Part shown: positions 1 to 7,172 of the stretch, in pieces
How the letters are laid out: each line of letters opens with the position of its first letter
Position numbering within the stretch: position 1 is the first letter of the stretch
Source: 0-14-0-20-45-22 sp041645495
Lineage (GTDB): Bacteria; Fidelibacterota; UBA2242
Direction of reading: 5' to 3'
Assembly (NCBI GenBank): GCA_041645495.1
Contig: JBAZPZ010000014.1
Span: forward strand, 1 to 33,343
DNA: 33,343 nt
Notes under the pieces: generated by a model
The model's input: the letters and a program-made list of their open reading frames with translations, nothing else
The model's database searches: none
Told to the model about the DNA's origin: nothing
Made by a program: the position numbers and the translations under genes

Positions 1-314
1 TGTTCGATCGCGTCCAGCGCCGACTCGAATTTTTCCCGCGTCGCGCCGTATAATCCATATCGGCGCGGAATATGCGACAAAACCTCCGGCTTGGGCAATA
101 TTGTCTTCCGGTAATGCCCGCGCCCGTCGCGCGATTTCGCATCGACCGGATCATTCCACTTTAACCTGTCCGTCAGATCGAGAAAGTCTATCTCGTAGCC
201 GAATTTCATTAGATATTTGGCGACAGAGAGCAGTCCGACCGGCTTCGCCCAGAGATCGAATGCGGCGAAGTCGGCTATCCAGGGATTTACAAGAAGCAAG
301 CGCTGGTGTTTCAT
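1..314 (-). CDS. B12-binding radical SAM protein, N-terminal part (truncated by window edge)
   Basis: The reverse strand opens with ATG at 314 and stays open to base 1, giving 104 residues. It starts MKHQRLLLVNPWIADFAAFD, continues with a WAKPVGLLSVAKYL stretch and a GYEIDFLDLTD strand, and carries the GRGHYRKTILPKPEVLSHIPRRYGLYG region between residues about 68 and 95. This matches the N-terminus of a recognisable family that has a cobalamin-binding Rossmann fold followed by a radical SAM barrel. The barrel with its CxxxCxxC cluster would lie outside the window, so the reaction cannot be named. It is divergent from the sensor kinase gene at 448, with about 130 bp between them. The family call is fairly secure; the function is open. 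Confidence 0.8.
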   Translation of the reverse strand, partial: MKHQRLLLVNPWIADFAAFDLWAKPVGLLSVAKYLMKFGYEIDFLDLTDRLKWNDPVDAKSRDGRGHYRKTILPKPEVLSHIPRRYGLYGATREKFESALDAIE

Positions 315-447
315 AGTAAAAATCTACAAGGAAAAAGCCGGATAAGAAAAGAGGAAAGACAAAAGAACGCGGCGGTGTGCGATTTCAATTCTTTTTTCAT
401 GTTTTTCGGTCTGGTAGTTTTTATATTTCTTTGTGATTTTACGGAAA

Positions 448-2109
448 ATGAAAATTCATCATCTGCAACCCAAAACGCTGATTTCAATATTCCTGATTTT
501 GGTCCTGCTTCTGTCTCTCAGCGCTTACGGCGAATATATTTCCCGACGACGAAGCGTTACTCGGATGATGTCCGTACTCAGTCAGGGACTGTCGGAAATT
601 ATCCGGAAAGCCGCCGTCAACGCGATTTTGAGTTACGATGCGGTCGAAACGGAGTTCGCCAGCCGCCAAATCGAAGCGCTACACTTGCTCGATCCGACCG
701 ATTTTTCTACCAAAGCCCTCAGACGTTTTGCCAACAGGCACGACTTCGATCTGGTTCAGATAATCGAGTCAAATGGAAGAAGTATTTCTTCAAACCAATC
801 GTCGGCGTTGTCATTCCCACCCCCGATTGCGTCCAAACTACTCGGAAGCAACCTATCGGAGACAATTCTTGGCTGGCAATTCGACTCAACATTGACGACC
901 AATTTGTTCGGAGTAGCGGTCAATTCCGGGAATAGATTCGTTGCTGTCGGTTACAGTCGGGCACGGCACTTACTGGATTTACGCAAAGAAACTGGCATTG
1001 GCTCGCTGATCAATTCCATCACGCAGGATTCCGGTGTTATATATATTGCCATTCAGGATTCGTTGGGAATCCTTGCGGCAACCGAGGCGGTCGATTCGCT
1101 CTCGTCCTTTCCTGCAGATCCGTTTATGCAAACAGTGATTCAAGAAAAATCCTTCCGGTGGCGTATCGATAACTTTCACGGCGAAAAAATCTTCGAGGGT
1201 ATTTTACCATTCAATGTTCAGGAAGCTTCTTACGGCGTCATCCGCATCGGATTGAACTATCGGCCGATTCAAAACATTCAAACGGCGGCTTTGCGGCAGG
1301 TGTTCATCCGAATCGGTATCCTGTTTATTATCGGGTTCATTCTGTCAGTCTATTCCATTTCCTTACAAAATATTCATCTGCTGGAATCGGAAAAGAAACA
1401 GATTACAGATGAAGTCTATCGTCTGCAGTCGGACTTACGTCAGCGTGAAAAACTCAGCGCGATGGGAGAACTTGCCGCGGGTGTCGCTCACGAAATCCGA
1501 AATCCGTTGAATGCCATTTCAATGACAGTCCAGCGGTTGGCGAAGGAATTTCAACCGAAGGACGGTGAAGCGGAACAGATTCAACTCATCCAGCACGTGC
1601 GTAAAGAAATTGCCAGAATCGGAGAAATTATCAATCAATTCCTCGCATTTGCACGCCCCGCTCCTTTACAAAAATCATGGGTAAATGCGAACGAAGTTAT
1701 CACCAAAGTCGTGAATATTTATCAGGCGACCTGCGATAGTCGGCGCATCAGGCTGATCTGGAAACGGACATCGCCGATAAAATCGTTCCTTGACAGCGAT
1801 AAAATAACACAATGTTTGATCAACTTGCTTGAAAACGCCATTTCCGCAACGCCGGATGACGGACAGATAGAAATCACTTTGAATAAATCCCGGGGAAAAA
1901 CTGTCTTTTCCATTCGCGACACGGGATCGGGAATCCCACCGGAAAATCTCTCAAAAATTTTCAATCTCTATTTTACGACCAAACCGGACGGCACCGGTTT
2001 CGGTCTCGCTCAGGTTTATCAAATCGTCAGCGAACACGGCGGAACCATAGATGTGAAGAGCAAGGAAAACCTGGGAAGTCAATTCATAATCACAATTCTC
2101 AATGAATAG
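448..2109 (+). CDS. Membrane sensor histidine kinase (NtrB/ZraS-like), partner of the adjacent NtrC-type activator
   Basis: A 553-residue inner-membrane kinase. One membrane segment lies at residues about 10-28 and a second at about 285-307, framing a periplasmic sensor region of roughly 250 residues that I do not recognise. After a short coiled stretch the dimerisation box reads GELAAGVAHEIRNPLNAIS, with the phospho-accepting His at residue 348. The ATPase domain shows the N box (NLLENA, about 459), DTGSGIP, and GTGFGLAQVYQIV near 515. No PAS or HAMP domain is evident. A GTG at 433 in the same frame would add five residues; neither start has a clear ribosome-binding site, and I prefer the ATG. 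The stop lies 9 bp before the response regulator start, so the two form a classical pair that senses an unknown periplasmic signal. Confidence 0.9.
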   Translation: MKIHHLQPKTLISIFLILVLLLSLSAYGEYISRRRSVTRMMSVLSQGLSEIIRKAAVNAILSYDAVETEFASRQIEALHLLDPTDFSTKALRRFANRHDFDLVQIIESNGRSISSNQSSALSFPPPIASKLLGSNLSETILGWQFDSTLTTNLFGVAVNSGNRFVAVGYSRARHLLDLRKETGIGSLINSITQDSGVIYIAIQDSLGILAATEAVDSLSSFPADPFMQTVIQEKSFRWRIDNFHGEKIFEGILPFNVQEASYGVIRIGLNYRPIQNIQTAALRQVFIRIGILFIIGFILSVYSISLQNIHLLESEKKQITDEVYRLQSDLRQREKLSAMGELAAGVAHEIRNPLNAISMTVQRLAKEFQPKDGEAEQIQLIQHVRKEIARIGEIINQFLAFARPAPLQKSWVNANEVITKVVNIYQATCDSRRIRLIWKRTSPIKSFLDSDKITQCLINLLENAISATPDDGQIEITLNKSRGKTVFSIRDTGSGIPPENLSKIFNLYFTTKPDGTGFGLAQVYQIVSEHGGTIDVKSKENLGSQFIITILNE

Positions 2110-2118
2110 GAGACGTGC

Positions 2119-3471
2119 ATGTTGGATATGAATTTGGCAATAATCGACGACGACAAGGTTCAAAGGGACATTCTTTCCGGATACCTGAAAAAAATCGGTT
2201 GCCGGGTTTTTACCTGCGAATCCGGCACTAACTGCATCTCGATTCTCGAGAGACAGCCACTCGACGCGGTGATTACCGATTACCGCATGCCTGGTATGAA
2301 CGGCATAGAAGTCCTTCGGCGGGTCAAAGAAATAAATCCCGAGATACAAGTTATCCTTTTAACGGCTTTCGGTACGATACAAGACGCTGTCTCCGCCATG
2401 AAGAGTGGCGCATGGGACTATCTGACCAAGCCGGTTGATCTTGACGAACTTGAAATGAAATTGCAGAAAATCGCCGGTCACAACACGCTAGTCCGTGAAA
2501 ATCAACTACTGCGCAGTCAGCTTGCTGACAGCGCTCTTTCCACGGAGTTAATTTATAAAAGCCAATCTATCACCGATGTGTTAAACGTCGTCGCTCGTGT
2601 CGGCGACAGCAAGGCCAGCGTTCTGATTCAGGGAGAGAGCGGAACAGGAAAAGAGATGATCGCCCGCACGATTCATCGCGTTTCTTCCCGCCGTGACAAA
2701 CCGTTCGTAGCTGTTAACTGCGCGGCAATTCCAGAAACACTTTTTGAAAGCGAACTGTTCGGACACGAAAAAGGCGCTTTTACAGGCGCTTATGAACGCA
2801 CGAAAGGAAGGCTCGAAATCGCCGAGAATGGCACGCTTTTCCTCGATGAGGTCGCCGATATCCCATTGAATTTTCAGGTCAAACTCCTGCGCGTTGTTCA
2901 GGAAAAGGAATTTCACCGGTTGGGTAGTTCCCAAACCCTGAAAGCCGATGTGCGACTCGTTTCGGCGACCAATAAAGACATTCAAAAAATGGTCGATTCC
3001 GGGGTTTTCCGCGCAGATCTGTTTTTCCGGCTAAACGTCATTCCCATTACCATCTCACCACTGAGAGAACGACGCGAAGATATTTCGCCGTTGGTCACTT
3101 ATTTTATTCAAAAACACTCCGCGCTGAACCGTCGCACGATCAAAGGTATTTCCGCCGAAGGAATGAATTCATTAATACGGTACGACTACCCGGGGAATGT
3201 CCGGGAGTTGGAGAATATCATCGAACGCGCGGTGATCTTATCGCGCACTTCGGTCATCACTACCGACGACTTACCATTGAAATCGACTGAAGAAACCGAT
3301 TTGATGCCGACCGATTCGATGACGAGCCATGTAGAACATTTGGAAAAGCGCCTGATTGCAAAAGCGCTCGATCAGACACATAGTGTCGTCCTTCAAGCCG
3401 CTAAATTATTAGGTGTTTCCGAGCGAATTCTTCGCTATAAGATTGAGAAATACCAACTGCTTCCTAAATGA
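2119..3471 (+). CDS. Sigma-54-dependent response regulator (NtrC family)
   Basis: 450 residues in the canonical three-domain order. The receiver (about 1-125) has the acidic pair in IIDDDKVQ and phospho-acceptor Asp54 in ITDYRMPGMNG. The AAA+ domain (about 145-380) has Walker A GESGTGKE near 173, the sigma-54-contacting GAFTGA loop at 219-224 and Walker B FLDEVAD at 241-247. A Fis-type helix-turn-helix occupies the C-terminus (about 405-450, AAKLLGVSERILRYKIEKY). The protein should activate transcription by RNA polymerase carrying sigma-54 after phosphorylation by the upstream kinase. The start at 2119 is preceded by AGGAGA at 2108-2113. About 150 bp downstream is a sigma-54-like promoter, the obvious candidate target. 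Confidence 0.95.
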   Translation: MLDMNLAIIDDDKVQRDILSGYLKKIGCRVFTCESGTNCISILERQPLDAVITDYRMPGMNGIEVLRRVKEINPEIQVILLTAFGTIQDAVSAMKSGAWDYLTKPVDLDELEMKLQKIAGHNTLVRENQLLRSQLADSALSTELIYKSQSITDVLNVVARVGDSKASVLIQGESGTGKEMIARTIHRVSSRRDKPFVAVNCAAIPETLFESELFGHEKGAFTGAYERTKGRLEIAENGTLFLDEVADIPLNFQVKLLRVVQEKEFHRLGSSQTLKADVRLVSATNKDIQKMVDSGVFRADLFFRLNVIPITISPLRERREDISPLVTYFIQKHSALNRRTIKGISAEGMNSLIRYDYPGNVRELENIIERAVILSRTSVITTDDLPLKSTEETDLMPTDSMTSHVEHLEKRLIAKALDQTHSVVLQAAKLLGVSERILRYKIEKYQLLPK

Positions 3472-3489
3472 CTGCAAGAAGATACAGAT

Positions 3490-3509
3490 ATTCGACAATT
3501 TTGTCGAAT
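3490..3509. promoter_or_regulatory. Perfect palindrome, candidate enhancer site for the NtrC-type activator
   Basis: ATTCGACAA, two bases, then TTGTCGAAT: a perfect 9-bp inverted repeat just after the regulator stop and about 110 bp upstream of the sigma-54-like promoter. That spacing is typical for an upstream activator site bound by a Fis-type helix-turn-helix dimer. There is no U-run after it, which argues against an intrinsic terminator. The binding partner is inference. Confidence 0.45.
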
Positions 3510-3617
3510 CCCCTACAAAACTGTTGGATAAAATCGATCCGGGACAATCGATGATATGTCATAAAAATATTTTTTTCCCCGACGAGAAATCGGCTTTTCG
3601 GGTTCTCAACTGTCCGG

Positions 3618-3634
3618 TTGGCACGCCAGTTGAC
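3618..3634 (+). promoter_or_regulatory. Sigma-54 (-24/-12) promoter candidate
   Basis: TTGGCACG, four bases, then TTGAC. The -24 half matches the sigma-54 consensus (TGGCACG) perfectly. The -12 half is TTGAC rather than TTGCA/T, so the usual GC is GA, with correct spacing. Transcription would start near 3645, leaving about 40 nt of leader that contains AAGGAG at 3676-3681 before the ATG at 3687. Its position directly downstream of a gene for a sigma-54 activator supports the call. Confidence 0.6.
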
Positions 3635-3686
3635 TTAATGTAAGCCGGAATTTGAAATTGAGAACAACAAACAAAAAGGAGAAAAA

Positions 3687-4199
3687 ATGAAAAAACTCAA
3701 TTTAATCGCAATGCTCGCCTTGAGCGCCCTTGTCATTCTGGTAACCACGCCAACTCAAATGAACGCTCAGACGACAACCGGACACGGAAAACACTTCGTC
3801 GATGTCAACGGCGACGGCTACAATGACAACGCTCCCGATGCGGACGGCGATGGAATCCCGAATGGTCAGGACCCCGATTACATCAGCACTGGAGCCGGCC
3901 GCGGAGCAAGTCGCAAATTCGTCGATGCGGATGGCGACGGCTTTAACGATAATGCTCCCGACGCAGACGGCGACGGTATTCCGAATGGTCAGGACCCCGA
4001 TTACCAGCGGCCGAGCAACGGTACGGGAAGTCAGCAAGGACAGACCTCCGGCAACGGACAGCGCGGAAACCGGAGATACGGATCCGCAAGCAGCCAATCC
4101 ACCGGCACCTCCACCGCGATAACCTGTGATGGCACCGGAGTCGGTACCAAGAGTCAGGCCAGACAAGGCGCAGGCAATCGAAAAACAGGTAACAAATAA
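3687..4199 (+). CDS. Secreted protein with two Asp/Gly-rich calcium-binding-type repeats
   Basis: 170 residues. A signal peptide (MKKLNLIAMLALSALVIL...) probably ends near Ala27. Two nearly identical 29-residue repeats follow at 37-65 and 78-106, each with two acidic loops of the form DxNGDGxND and DADGDGIPNGQDPDY, resembling thrombospondin type 3 or EF-hand/dockerin loops that usually bind Ca2+. The last 60 residues are low-complexity, rich in Gly, Ser, Thr, Gln and basic residues, with a single Cys in TCDGTG. The ribosome-binding site AAGGAG is strong. It is the first gene after the sigma-54-like promoter and is followed by a strong terminator, so it may be the most abundant product. Exported location and calcium binding are inferred; no enzyme motif is seen. 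Confidence 0.8.
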   Translation: MKKLNLIAMLALSALVILVTTPTQMNAQTTTGHGKHFVDVNGDGYNDNAPDADGDGIPNGQDPDYISTGAGRGASRKFVDADGDGFNDNAPDADGDGIPNGQDPDYQRPSNGTGSQQGQTSGNGQRGNRRYGSASSQSTGTSTAITCDGTGVGTKSQARQGAGNRKTGNK

Positions 4200-4206
4200 A
4201 TCCTCA

Positions 4207-4244
4207 GTTGGTCGGCGCATCGTGCGCCGACCAACCTGTTTTTT
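4207..4244 (+). terminator. Intrinsic terminator between the two repeat-protein genes
   Basis: A perfect 13-bp stem, GTTGGTCGGCGCA (4207-4219) pairing with TGCGCCGACCAAC (4223-4235), with a three-base TCG loop, followed within three bases by six T. It begins 7 bp after the stop of the first repeat-protein gene and ends 37 bp before the ATG of the second. It should stop or partly stop transcripts from the upstream promoter. Confidence 0.85.
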
Positions 4245-4281
4245 ACGGAAGATGAACCGATCAACCAAAAAGGAGAGTAAA

Positions 4282-4869
4282 ATGAAACCGATCAAACTGC
4301 TACTTTGGTTTTTTGCATTTATAGCCATTACACGGGCACAGTCGCTATCCAAACCGCGCGGTTTTGTCGATGTAAACCGTGATGGAATCAATGATTGGTT
4401 TCAGGACGCCAATGGTGACGGTATCAATGACGTGAACAACCAACCCTATCGTCACTCATTCCACTTTGTCGATGAGAATAAAAACGGGAGCAACGATCTT
4501 TTCACAGATGAAGACGGCGACGGCATCAACGACCTCGACGCGCGCTATATCGACACCGACAAAGACGGGCAGTGCGAAAACGTCATCGATTTTAATAACG
4601 ACTGGATAAACGATATTACCGGTCTGGTTTATAACCGCCGCGAATTGGGTGGCGGACGCTACGGATTTATCTGGGAAGAAAACGGAAAGCGCAACGGAAA
4701 TTTCATAGACAAAGATGGAGACGGACAGGACGACCGCTACGGAAATGCCGGTGAAATGAGACAGGGACGAATGGATCGCTTCATCGATTCGGATGGTGAC
4801 GGTGTCTGCGATCAGCGCGGATTTACACGACATCGCAAACAGAGTGGACGGCAAAAGGGGAAACCATGA
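4282..4869 (+). CDS. Secreted protein with about eight Asp-rich calcium-binding-type loops
   Basis: 195 residues from the ATG at 4282, which has AGGAGA at 4271-4276. The same frame is open further upstream, but that part runs through the terminator and is not credible coding. A signal peptide (MKPIKLLLWFFAFIAITRAQ) ends near residue 19. Acidic loops follow at about 30-39, 42-50, 64-72, 76-84, 91-100, 103-111, 143-151 and 169-177, most of them DxDxDGxxD. Cys98 and Cys176 sit inside two loops. A Gly/Arg/Asn-rich linker separates loops six and seven, and the C-terminus is strongly basic. It is a diverged relative of the protein at 3687. Its stop overlaps the barrel gene start by ATGA, implying linked production. 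Calcium binding is inferred from the loop pattern. Confidence 0.8.
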   Translation: MKPIKLLLWFFAFIAITRAQSLSKPRGFVDVNRDGINDWFQDANGDGINDVNNQPYRHSFHFVDENKNGSNDLFTDEDGDGINDLDARYIDTDKDGQCENVIDFNNDWINDITGLVYNRRELGGGRYGFIWEENGKRNGNFIDKDGDGQDDRYGNAGEMRQGRMDRFIDSDGDGVCDQRGFTRHRKQSGRQKGKP

Positions 4870-6008
4870 ATTCAATTGGCACATTTCGCATCTCTTCCTT
4901 CATTCTGTTTTTCACTTCTATCACTCTAAGCCAATGGAACATTTCTCTCGATACGTTTGCCGGCCATGATAAAAATCTGATACGCACATACAATCCGATC
5001 GAGGATCAGATCGTCATACCTCAGGTTGAGTTATCCTACACCGGCAATCAATATGAGGTTTATTACGACGGCAGTTTTACACAAATCGTCAACAATAATC
5101 AATACAATAATGCCGTTCATGCGATCGGTTTTGACTTTTATCGGGATACAGACCGTTTTCACCAGACCTTCGGTTCAGATTACTCAATCCGAATAGACCG
5201 GGAAGAGTACCAATATTTCGACTTTCGTGAAGTCGGCGGACATTATCAATTCATGCTGAGTCCTGCCGATTGGTTTATCCTGAGAGGAGGCGTTACCGCC
5301 GATTATACACAATTTCCACAGGAAGAGGCCTGGAACCATTACGAGACCGGATTGTCTCTCGATCAGAGATTCTTATTACCCACACGGAGTACTCTCCTGT
5401 TTCGCCTGAATTACTTGTACCGTAATTTTTCACCGTACCAGCCGGATTCTGCCGATCAGAATAACACATCTGCCGATGAACTTCCCGCGCTCTGGCAAAT
5501 CGTCGGGGCTTTCCGATTCGCACAGTCATTCGGCGAACACTTTGGCGGTTACACCGAATTGGAATACCGGCACAATCCATCCCAGAGCAATCCTTACCAG
5601 ATCGATCTGGTCAGTTTCAGCCCGATCGACGATTACTTCGGATATTCGGGGTATAGGTGGAATAGCACCTTGAAATGGAAAATTACACCTCGATTCTGGA
5701 GCAAAGTCGATTTCACACTGTACCGCAACACCTATCTGAATCGCCCAATTTATGCGTACGACTTCGAAGCCGGAACATGGATTACCGATACGGACGGAAA
5801 CTACACCGTCATCGGTGACACCCGGGAAGACCGCGGCCGCACCACCGAACTATCCGCCGGCTATAAACTGAACAACCTTTTCGAAAAAGCTTCCTCTCTG
5901 GAACTTGCAGGCGCCGTAACTTTTTTCAACAACCGGTCGAACGATAAATATTTCGAATACACAGATGTTTTATATGGCCTGAGGGTAAGTTATAATTTGC
6001 AATGGTAG
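4866..6008 (+). CDS. Outer-membrane beta-barrel protein, family not recognised
   Basis: 380 residues. A hydrophobic leader (residues about 8-22) precedes a mature chain of alternating short beta strands rich in Tyr, Phe and Trp, for example YEVYYDGSFTQIV and SLELAGAVTFFNNRSN. It ends with a terminal aromatic, SYNLQW, as barrel proteins usually do. No TonB box or plug domain is visible, so it is more likely a porin-like or structural barrel than a TonB-dependent receptor. Its ATG overlaps the stop of the repeat-protein gene (ATGA at 4866-4869), which suggests translational coupling and a shared function, such as anchoring or exporting the acidic repeat proteins. That role is a guess from context. 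Substrate unknown. Confidence 0.75.
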   Translation: MNSIGTFRISSFILFFTSITLSQWNISLDTFAGHDKNLIRTYNPIEDQIVIPQVELSYTGNQYEVYYDGSFTQIVNNNQYNNAVHAIGFDFYRDTDRFHQTFGSDYSIRIDREEYQYFDFREVGGHYQFMLSPADWFILRGGVTADYTQFPQEEAWNHYETGLSLDQRFLLPTRSTLLFRLNYLYRNFSPYQPDSADQNNTSADELPALWQIVGAFRFAQSFGEHFGGYTELEYRHNPSQSNPYQIDLVSFSPIDDYFGYSGYRWNSTLKWKITPRFWSKVDFTLYRNTYLNRPIYAYDFEAGTWITDTDGNYTVIGDTREDRGRTTELSAGYKLNNLFEKASSLELAGAVTFFNNRSNDKYFEYTDVLYGLRVSYNLQW

Positions 6009-6012
6009 CAGG

Positions 6013-6072
6013 TTTTGCCGGACGCCTATTTGCTTTCTCATTGCCGCCCCGCGCGTAACGGCTCCCGGCAAA
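6013..6072. repeat. Distant inverted repeat after the barrel gene
   Basis: TTTGCCGG (6014-6021) pairs with CCGGCAAA (6065-6072) across 43 bases, which themselves contain a GCCG...CGGC pair. It lies just after the stop at 6008 and could fold as the end of the operon transcript, but there is no U-run, so a Rho-independent terminator is not supported. The rest of the 216-bp gap shows only the ribosome-binding site of the next gene. Confidence 0.3.
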
Positions 6073-6224
6073 TTCAATCACTCAAACCGATTTCTCCCCA
6101 AATGAGACCTGCGTTAATCCGGAGGCTGTTTGTCCGTTCATAGGACATTCGGCGTAATGAATCCTATTCACATAGTTGGCAAGTTTTCTTAACTTCCGCC
6201 GTGTTTTTTGCAGAAGGAGCAATT

Positions 6225-7163
6225 ATGAAAAAGTGTGTATCGGTCTTATTATTTATTGGAATGTTTCTGGGATCGGCATGGGGACAACAGATTAACGTTC
6301 TCAAGACCGTTGTCGTTTCCGACGGTCAGACTCAGAACTTTACTTCTCCGCAATTTAGCCCGGACGGCTCGAAGATCCTGTTTTCGGAGGCGGGCTTCAA
6401 AGGTTTGTGGCTGTACGATGTGAATCTAAAAACAATCGCCCAGATCAACGATCTGCCCGGTGCCGGATACGAACCGGCATTTACCAAAGACGGCAAACAG
6501 ATCATCTTCCGGACGGATAATTACATCAAATACAAACGATATTCCTCGCTGGCGGTTCAGACGATTGCCGATAAACAGATCGATTACATTGCCAAAGATG
6601 TGCGCTTCCTGTCTCCGGCGTCTGTGCTGGAAGATCAGACGATCGTTTACCGGAAAGGCAACGAAGTCGCGGCATACAACACAAGCCGGAAGGAAGCGCT
6701 TCAGGCGAAAGCCGCGCAGGAAACATACGGCTTTATTGAAGACGAGAAAATCGTTCTTGTCATCGATGGCGTTCGTAAAGAGATAAAACCGATGGGCGAT
6801 AACAATTACATCTGGTTCTCGCTGTCGCCGGACAAAACGAAAATGCTGTTCACGGTCGCGGGCGGCGGAACGTTCATCACCGATCTGGCTGGAAACGTAC
6901 AGGTCAGACTTGGCAAAGCCAATGCGCCCAAATGGTCGCCGGATGGCAAGTGGATTTTATACATGTTCGATGAAGACGACGGCCACACGATGACCGCATC
7001 GGACATCTGGGCTGTCACCAGCGACGGCGCGCGTAAAGTTCAACTGACCAAGACTGCCGCCGACATCGAGATGTATCCGGTATGGTCGCCTGCAATGGAT
7101 AAGATCGTCTATGAAACTTTCGGCGGAAAGATCGCCTACATGAATATCGAGATTACGGACTGA
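6225..7163 (+). CDS. Periplasmic TolB-like WD40/PD40 beta-propeller protein
   Basis: 312 residues from the ATG at 6225, which has AAGGAG at 6214-6219; an earlier in-frame start at 6201 would put extra residues before the signal peptide and is rejected. The signal peptide MKKCVSVLLFIGMFLGSAWG ends near residue 20. Several PD40-type blades are visible: FSPDGSKILFSE, FTKDGKQIIFRTD, LSPDKTKMLFTV, WSPDGKWILYMFDEDD and WSPAMDKIVYET. These blades occur in TolB and in periplasmic or secreted DPP-like proteins, here without a catalytic domain. The stop is 9 bp before the amidase start, so the two are probably co-transcribed. A binding or scaffold role is likely; the ligand is not evident. Confidence 0.75.
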   Translation: MKKCVSVLLFIGMFLGSAWGQQINVLKTVVVSDGQTQNFTSPQFSPDGSKILFSEAGFKGLWLYDVNLKTIAQINDLPGAGYEPAFTKDGKQIIFRTDNYIKYKRYSSLAVQTIADKQIDYIAKDVRFLSPASVLEDQTIVYRKGNEVAAYNTSRKEALQAKAAQETYGFIEDEKIVLVIDGVRKEIKPMGDNNYIWFSLSPDKTKMLFTVAGGGTFITDLAGNVQVRLGKANAPKWSPDGKWILYMFDEDDGHTMTASDIWAVTSDGARKVQLTKTAADIEMYPVWSPAMDKIVYETFGGKIAYMNIEITD

Positions 7164-7172
7164 GGTCAACCC

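Noticed and set aside
306..935. 209-residue open frame overlapping the first kinase gene
   Set aside because: It is in another frame of the kinase coding region and lacks any coherent motif.
4126..4281. Longer N-terminus for the second repeat protein
   Set aside because: The extension overlaps the first gene and the terminator; the ATG at 4282 has a good ribosome-binding site and begins a signal peptide.
3702..4391. 229-residue antisense frame opposite the first repeat protein
   Set aside because: Its repeats are only the mirror of the DADGDG codons, and it crosses the terminator.
6175..6192. Second sigma-54-like promoter upstream of the propeller gene (TTGGCAAG...CTTAAC)
   Set aside because: The -24 half is imperfect and the -12 half lacks TTGC; the match is too weak.
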